Below are positions 58,980 to 64,000 of a DNA stretch of 64,000 nucleotides, piece by piece. The translations under genes and the position numbers were made by a program. The stretch is from Tetraselmis striata. Taxonomy: Eukaryota; Chlorophyta; Chlorodendrophyceae; Chlorodendrales; Chlorodendraceae. The notes below the pieces were generated by a model. That model saw only the letters and a program-made list of their open reading frames with translations. It ran no database searches and was not told where the DNA came from. How positions within the stretch are numbered: the first letter of the stretch is position 1; every line of letters begins with the position of its first letter. The stretch lies in assembly GCA_006384855.1 (NCBI GenBank), contig VCJN01000768.1, positions 62,001 to 126,000 on the forward strand, given 5' to 3'.

Positions 58980-59052
58980 TACATCCCTTGTCCGCTCGTT
59001 AGAGCCGTCGTCTCGTACGCGAGAGACCCGGGTTCGACTCCTGGCTGATGTA
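58980..59052 (+). tRNA. tRNA-Thr(CGT)-like sequence
   Basis: 73 bases. The acceptor stem TACATC pairs with GATGTA. The T arm is CCGGG-TTCGACT-CCTGG with a good B box (GGTTCGACTCC). The anticodon loop reads CTCGTAC (anticodon CGT) on a four-pair stem. The D arm is short and the seventh acceptor pair is mismatched, so it may be a degenerate or tRNA-derived copy. Confidence 0.45.
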
Positions 59053-59427
59053 TTTCGGCAATATCGGCCCGGCGTGTCCCGGGTTTACTCGGTTGATACA
59101 TTAGCCCTTCGGGGTTCGAATGAGGCAATGGTCTACTGGCTATGCCAGACCTACGACTGCAGTTGGCGCACGAGGTCAAGTGCTGGGGCGGCTTCGGCCG
59201 ATGTCCCGGGGCGAACTTTACTTTAACTTTACTTTACTTTTACCCGCCGAGTCGCCGCCGGGAATCCTTACAGGTGATACGGGTAGGACGCGGACCCCAC
59301 GGCAATCTGCTACTTTTTCTCCCTACCCTCTTGGGTTGAGCGGAGAAAACGGAGGAGGCAGTCCGAAATTTCCCGCACTTTTAATGATACCGTACCGGTA
59401 GCACTGCGTTTAAATCACGAAAATAAC

Positions 59428-59670
59428 GAATGTCCTCCTCCCCCTCCGCGTGTGCTGCGTCTTCGTGAGTGGACCGTCATACATTCGATATTTAATCGTT
59501 TGATTTCAAGGAATTTCTCCCACAGTCCGTGAAAATTCTGCAACTAAGACGAATTTACCTTGAATTATACCGGAAACATATTGCAAAATCACGAATGTCC
59601 TCATCCTCCGGGGCTGCTGCGTGTTCGTAAATGAACCATTGTATATTCGGTATTCGGTCGTTTGATTTCA
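59428..59670 (+). repeat. Two-copy diverged repeat, about 164-bp spacing
   Basis: CACGAATGTCCTC...CGTTTGATTTCA occurs in both halves (59428-59510 and 59592-59670) at moderate identity. Confidence 0.6.
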
Positions 59671-59782
59671 CTGTACAGGAACGAGTGCGGCTTGTTTCTG
59701 AATGGACGCGTGTGCATTCTATCCCGTGCACGCTTGATATTCGTCTGATACGCCAAAATACCGCGGTACCGCAGCGCGTTTT

Positions 59783-59960
59783 GTTCTAAACTAGTTTATG
59801 TGGTTTCTCTACCTGTACGAGATAGCCCTGGCGCGGCGCCCGTAGCGCGTGTGTGCGCGCGCACGATTGCGGGGGCCGGTCAGAGCCACCACCTGCCTTC
59901 ACGGCGGACCGACCGGTCACTCTCCTTTGCTGTGGCACGCTCCATCGAGCGCACCACAGC
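59783..59960 (+). repeat. Split direct repeat A1 of the RT element
   Basis: It begins GTTCTAAACTAGTTTATGTG and ends CACCACAGC. It is identical to 62856-63033, offset 3073. Confidence 0.92.
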
Positions 59961-60252
59961 AAAGTCGCGGCAATTTTGCCGCGCAGGGTGCCGGTCTTCC
60001 GCCATCGTACCATGTACGGTGAGCGACGCCTTTCGGGGCCCCCCCTGGGAGAAACCCGTTAGGGTTTGTGTGGTTAATGTACGCGCGCCGCTTGCGACGT
60101 GCTAACTACTACCCGCGAACGAGCTGCTGATTACTCGCCCAACGCGAGGAGAGGACGAAGCTGCAGCGCTTCCCCATTCAGTGGAACAAGGTCCAAGACC
60201 TTCGACCAGTGTCGACCAACAGTAACCCCTGGCTGCCCTTTCCCGTGTGGGC

Positions 60253-62487
60253 ATGGCTCGATCTGTACGGGCCCCTACTCGGCGTAGGTGTCGCGATGCG
60301 CTCCGATTGGGGCGTATGCCGGCGTATGCCCGTCGTCTAGTACAGATTCGAGTACAAAGTGACAGTACACTGCCAGTGGCCAAGCCAGCGCCCAGTGGCA
60401 CATGGCTACTCCCACGCCGCGGCACTCCTACTGTGCCGCGCACCGTGGACCCTGACGCCGACGCGGAGAGGGCCAGCAGAGCGACAGGGCGCTCTGCTCG
60501 CCCCCCTCGCGACATCCATCGCGCCAATTCCTGTACTCCCGACTCCCCTTTTATGAGACATCGCGTCCGTCGTAATCTCGGCAACTGGCAAGCCGCTGGC
60601 GCAAATCGCAGTGTTCTCAACTGGATATCCCGAGGTGTACGCGTTCCTTTCTTGGACGGGCTTGCCCCACCTTCTTTTCATCAGGGGGTGTCAATGGGGG
60701 ATGCTACTCCTGCTCAACTAGAGTTTATGGACGGTGAATTGGCTCGCTTCCTGGCCGTTGGGGCCTGGGAGCGAGGCTACTGCGCAAAATGGGTGTCCCG
60801 GCTGTTCCTGGTTCCTAAGCCTGGAACAAACAAATGGAGGCTCATCATTGACCTTCGCCCCCTGAACCGCTATTGTGAGACGCGCGATCTTTCGTTTGAG
60901 ACGCTTTCGCATTTACGCAACCTGGCGCGCCCTGGGGACTACATGTTACAGATGGACCTGCAAGAGGGGTTTTACGCGGTTGGAATCGCCCCTGAGGACA
61001 TGGATTTTTTCACTGTCGATTACCGCGGCACTCTGTACCGACTGGCTGGCCTTCCCATGGGCTGGTCTCTGTCCCCCTATTACTTCTGCCAATTCACCAA
61101 CGTCCTCACTAGGGCATTGCGTCGTAACCCGGCTGAAGCAGATGGCACACCTATTTTCCGGCGACGATTTGGCCTGCGCATGTTGCCCTACATGGACGAT
61201 TTCCTGTTTCTAGCTCGGACTCAGGCTGAGGCCATCTGGCAACGTGACTACATCGAACGCCACCTCTCGGGCTTTGGCCTGCTGCGCAACCCCAACAAGG
61301 GCGTGTGGGAGCCCACCCAGAAGCTCGTGCACCTGGGGTTAGAAATTGACACATCGGGGTCACCTACTCTTCGTGCGCCCGCTGAGAAACTCGCCAGCAT
61401 TGCTCGCGTGGCCAAACGCCTAATCCAACGAGCAAAACGCGATCGTCGGTGGTTGCCAGCTCGCGAGTTGGCCGCTCTCGCGGGCAAATGCCAGTTTCTC
61501 TACTTGGCCATTGCCCCTGCCCGTTTCTACCTTCGTGAGCTGCATGATGTGCTCAAGACGCGCGACTCTTGGTCCGGCCGCGTCAAGCTTACCCGCCAGC
61601 TCGAGCGCGATCTGCAATGGTGGGTGGGTGTGCCCACCCAACACAACGGCCGCCCCATTAACCGCCCCGTCGAAACCGGATACCTACACGTCGACAGTTC
61701 GTCTTACGGCTGGGGTGCCGTTTTGAACGAGCACCATGAAGCTCGGGGTTTTTGGTACGACGATGACCGCAATGCGCACATTACCCTGAAAGAGCTCAAA
61801 GCCGTCCGCTTGGCTATCGAGTCCTTCCTCCCCATGCTCCAAAACCGCCACATCCGCTTGCACGGGTTTTCCCAAGCAGTTGTCGGCGTCCTCACTAACC
61901 TCACCTCTCGCTCTCCACGCCTCATGGCTGAGCTACGCAAAACGTGGTACCTCATGGACACGCACGGCATCACCCTTTCCGTGCGCTACATCCGTTCTGC
62001 GGCGAATATCTGGGCTGACCGCCTTAGTCGCGAGGTTGATTGCGACGACTGGCAGTTCAACCCTCGTCGATTCGCCTCGCTCACTGCTAAATGGGGCGCC
62101 TGCACCATCGACCGCTTCGCGACTTCTGAAAACGCCCTCCTGCCCCGCTACAACGCCCGTTGGCGTGACCCGCGGTGCGAGGCCGTCGACGCCCTGCGCC
62201 TCTCCGACGCTGCATGGCGTTGCGAACGTAACTGGTGTAACCCTCCGTGGAACCTCATCGGCGATCTAGTCTCCAAACTTGAGTCCAGCGGTGCCCCAGC
62301 CATCGTCATTGTTCCCTACTGGCCTGACAAAGCTTGGTACCAGCTCCTCTCGGAGATGTGCTCCGACATGCGCTCTTGGAAGCCGCGCCACGACCTCTTC
62401 ATTCCTGGCCGTACCGGCGACCGCCTTCCTGTGGGCGCACCCCGCTGGCCTGTCGTCGCCTTCAACATTCCACGCTCGCAGTCGTAA
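60253..62487 (+). CDS. Reverse transcriptase, RNase H and methyltransferase-like protein of the DIRS order
   Basis: An open frame of about 744 residues from the first ATG at 60253. The reverse transcriptase shows FLVPKPGTNKWRLIIDLRPL, MLQMDLQEGFYAVGI, GLPMGWSLSPYYFCQF and the active-site box YMDD (about residues 313-316). RNase H follows, with LHVDSSSYGWGAVL (catalytic Asp about 481), LKELKAVRLAIESF and ANIWADRLSRE. The C-terminus has TIDRFATSENALLPRYNARW and RNWCNPPWNLIGDLVSK with NPPW at about 663-666, then IVIVPYWPDKAWYQLL. This is the DNA-adenine-methyltransferase-like tail typical of DIRS-order elements. The frame is unbroken and all key motifs are present. Tyrosine recombinase and gag, which such elements normally carry, are missing here. 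Confidence 0.88.
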   Translation: MARSVRAPTRRRCRDALRLGRMPAYARRLVQIRVQSDSTLPVAKPAPSGTWLLPRRGTPTVPRTVDPDADAERASRATGRSARPPRDIHRANSCTPDSPFMRHRVRRNLGNWQAAGANRSVLNWISRGVRVPFLDGLAPPSFHQGVSMGDATPAQLEFMDGELARFLAVGAWERGYCAKWVSRLFLVPKPGTNKWRLIIDLRPLNRYCETRDLSFETLSHLRNLARPGDYMLQMDLQEGFYAVGIAPEDMDFFTVDYRGTLYRLAGLPMGWSLSPYYFCQFTNVLTRALRRNPAEADGTPIFRRRFGLRMLPYMDDFLFLARTQAEAIWQRDYIERHLSGFGLLRNPNKGVWEPTQKLVHLGLEIDTSGSPTLRAPAEKLASIARVAKRLIQRAKRDRRWLPARELAALAGKCQFLYLAIAPARFYLRELHDVLKTRDSWSGRVKLTRQLERDLQWWVGVPTQHNGRPINRPVETGYLHVDSSSYGWGAVLNEHHEARGFWYDDDRNAHITLKELKAVRLAIESFLPMLQNRHIRLHGFSQAVVGVLTNLTSRSPRLMAELRKTWYLMDTHGITLSVRYIRSAANIWADRLSREVDCDDWQFNPRRFASLTAKWGACTIDRFATSENALLPRYNARWRDPRCEAVDALRLSDAAWRCERNWCNPPWNLIGDLVSKLESSGAPAIVIVPYWPDKAWYQLLSEMCSDMRSWKPRHDLFIPGRTGDRLPVGAPRWPVVAFNIPRSQS

Positions 62488-62504
62488 ACGAACCGCGTGT
62501 AAAC

Positions 62505-62570
62505 TGGCAAAGCCAGACTCGAATGCATGATTGAAATGATCTAAACGTGTTTATGGGGTTTCCTAACGGA
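62505..62570 (+). repeat. Second B1/A2-type junction after the RT gene
   Basis: It reads TGGCAAAGCCAGACTCGAA, then GAAATGATCTAAAC, then TTTATGGGGTTTCC. In the same order, the gag/recombinase element has (minus strand) TGGCAAAACCAGACTCAAC, GAAATGATCTAAAC and TTTATGGGGTTTCC. This shows the two elements are related. Confidence 0.8.
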
Positions 62571-62827
62571 CTATAGCTGTCCTAGTGCGACCCGTACGGT
62601 CTGTAGTGGTTTGAAGCCGTTACCATCGGGGTTTGGTACGGGCTACCCCATCGCCCGCGAGCCCTGCGCTCCCGGCCGGGGAGCTACTTAGGACAGCCAC
62701 CAGCAGCTCGTCTGCCATCTTCCAGCTCGACCGCCTTCCTGTGGGCGCACCCCGCTGGCCTGTCGTCGCCTTCAACATTCCCGCCCGTGACCCCCGCCCG
62801 TGGCCTGCTGCGCCCGGCATTTTCTAG

Positions 62828-62855
62828 TCGGCAAACCAGACGATCCTTGTGAAAT
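62828..62855 (+). repeat. Split direct repeat B1 of the RT element
   Basis: 28 bases starting TCGGCAAACCAGACGATCC, identical to 63114-63141. Confidence 0.92.
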
Positions 62856-63033
62856 GTTCTAAACTAGTTTATGTGGTTTCTCTACCTGTACGAGATAGCC
62901 CTGGCGCGGCGCCCGTAGCGCGTGTGTGCGCGCGCACGATTGCGGGGGCCGGTCAGAGCCACCACCTGCCTTCACGGCGGACCGACCGGTCACTCTCCTT
63001 TGCTGTGGCACGCTCCATCGAGCGCACCACAGC
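62856..63033 (+). repeat. Split direct repeat A2 of the RT element
   Basis: 178 bases identical to A1. Confidence 0.92.
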
Positions 63034-63113
63034 CCGCCCAACCCTCCCTGGCTGTGGGATCGTATGCCTGCAAATTCCTGAATATCACAACCTGTAACCA
63101 GACCTGGCATTCT

Positions 63114-63141
63114 TCGGCAAACCAGACGATCCTTGTGAAAT
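63114..63141 (+). repeat. Split direct repeat B2 of the RT element
   Basis: 28 bases identical to B1; right end of the element. Confidence 0.92.
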
Positions 63142-64000
63142 TACTGTTGATTGTGGTGTAGTAAAGAAAGAGTAGTACCGGTGTGAATTACAAAAAGGGC
63201 AGAAGCAAATCCACCCACTACTAGAAAAAGTACTAAAAAATCAACACCATGATGGTGTAGCCGCCTCATGTCACTCACATATACAGCCCCGCGTCCGCCG
63301 ACCCGGGGCCCGGCGTCCGTCGACGGACGGGCGACGGTCGAACGACGGCGTCCGGCGTCCGCTTCCGGTACACGCGGCGGGCTTGGCGTTTCACGCCGTG
63401 CCCGCCCCGTAGACCTGACGACCGGCCCGACCGGCGCGGCCTCGGGATGCGGGCCGCTGTTAGGCGGTTTGCAGCGCTGCATGGTGCTGATCTTTTAATA
63501 CAGTACTGCTTTTCGCGGTGTGTGTGTTTCTGGCCCTTTTGTAATATGCACACCAGTATTCAGCGGCCCGCTTTTACGCGGCTAGTAGATTTGATCTGTT
63601 TTTAAAATAGCTCATGCAACTACCTGTTTTTAAAATCAATGCTGCTCTTAAAATAAATTTTAACAAATCTACCGCTAAAAGCAGACCTGAAAGATCAACA
63701 CTACAAGCCGGCTGAAAGCGGCCCGCATCCCGCAGGACGCTCAACCCAAGAGGTAGGGGCACCTCCACAAATCCCCGGCGCGAAGCGCCGCTTAGTAACA
63801 TATGCGCACAAAAATTACAACTACTAGCAATTGTGAAAGGTTGCCAGCAAAAGAGACATAAGCCTGAGACCTCAAGCAAGAGGCCAGGGAGCCAGGAAGC
63901 AAAGAAGAGCCATGAGAAAATCTACGGGCATAAAATAAGAAAATCTACGGCCATAGAATATGAAAATCTACGGCCATCGTTCTGCTACCTTGCCTACTAC
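63142..64000. other. Intergenic sequence at the right edge
   Basis: No gene is recognised. It contains TTTTAAAAT-type short repeats at 63598-63660 and three copies of GAAAATCTACGG at about 63914-63975 near the window end. Confidence 0.5.
63914..63982 (+). repeat. Short tandem repeat
   Basis: GAAAATCTACGGCCATA-like units occur three times at roughly 24-27-base spacing. Confidence 0.75.

Larger units (their letters stand above)
58414..59782. other. Spacer between the bZIP gene and the RT element
   Basis: It holds the bZIP upstream region, a tRNA-like sequence (listed separately), a (TTTAC)n-like patch at 59218-59241 and two related stretches about 164 bases apart (59428-59510 and 59592-59670). 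Confidence 0.5.
59783..63141 (+). mobile_element. Split-direct-repeat retroelement coding RT-RNase H-methyltransferase only
   Basis: The order is A1 (59783-59960), RT reading frame, B1 (62828-62855), A2 (62856-63033), B2 (63114-63141). A1 and A2 are identical over 178 bases and B1 and B2 over 28, so the insertion is young. No gag or tyrosine recombinase is inside. At 62505-62570, just after the RT stop, lies a second B1/A2-type junction related to that of the element at 31.1-34.3 kb. A segment of the RT 3' end (62422-62472) is repeated at 62727-62781. The element is therefore a composite. Confidence 0.82.

Noticed and set aside
58922..59179. Minus-strand peptide containing PGVEPGSLAYETTALTS
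   Set aside because: This is the antisense translation of the tRNA-like sequence, a familiar false protein.

Overview
This is nuclear DNA of a eukaryote, almost certainly a green alga (Chlorophyta). Genes are GC-rich and split by many short introns, mostly with GTGCG or GTGAG donors and CAG acceptors. TGTAA, the chlorophyte-type polyadenylation signal, follows at least two genes. Two predicted plastid proteins are present, and the mobile DNA consists of split-direct-repeat tyrosine-recombinase retrotransposons of the DIRS/PAT/TOC kind known from volvocine algae. I could not fix the genus. Very long C/G homopolymers, mainly inside introns, are a signature of this genome.

Layout. 1-9874 (+): 3' part of PDS5, the cohesin regulator, about 22 exons. 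9.9-13.1 kb: intergenic, with a 225-bp tandem repeat. 13105-19518 (-): an 11-exon, 917-aa ABCB half-transporter of the TAP/TAPL type carrying an unusual zinc-finger-like insert. It diverges from 20354-23341 (+): RPA70, 8 exons, 634 aa. 25376-26539 (+): TIM22, 5 exons, 189 aa, convergent with 26941-29150 (-): a 475-aa multi-pass membrane protein with a plastid-like N-terminus and no family recognised. 29.4-34.5 kb: mobile elements, namely an ORF with a possible nuclease-like C-terminus, a gag plus tyrosine-recombinase element bounded by split direct repeats, and an inverted-repeat remnant. 36158-37418 (-): a small secreted DUF2237 protein. 38391-39708 (+): a membrane-anchored histidine phosphatase, convergent with 39801-43004 (-): a plastid SecY2-like translocase. 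43.4-46 kb: a decayed copy of the gag/recombinase element. 46.9-55.9 kb: a tandem triplication of a 3.36-kb unit carrying a glycosyltransferase gene; two copies are frameshifted and the third is intact. 57280-58413 (-): an intronless bZIP factor. 58980-59052: a tRNA-Thr-like sequence. 59783-63141 (+): a second split-direct-repeat element coding for reverse transcriptase, RNase H and a methyltransferase-like tail.

The host genes are not an operon or pathway. They are ordinary housekeeping genes (cohesion, replication, mitochondrial import, plastid export) between mobile and duplicated DNA. The most interesting signal is the mobile system. One element holds gag and recombinase but no reverse transcriptase; another holds reverse transcriptase but no gag or recombinase. 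Each has its own complete split terminal repeats, and their terminal sequences are related.
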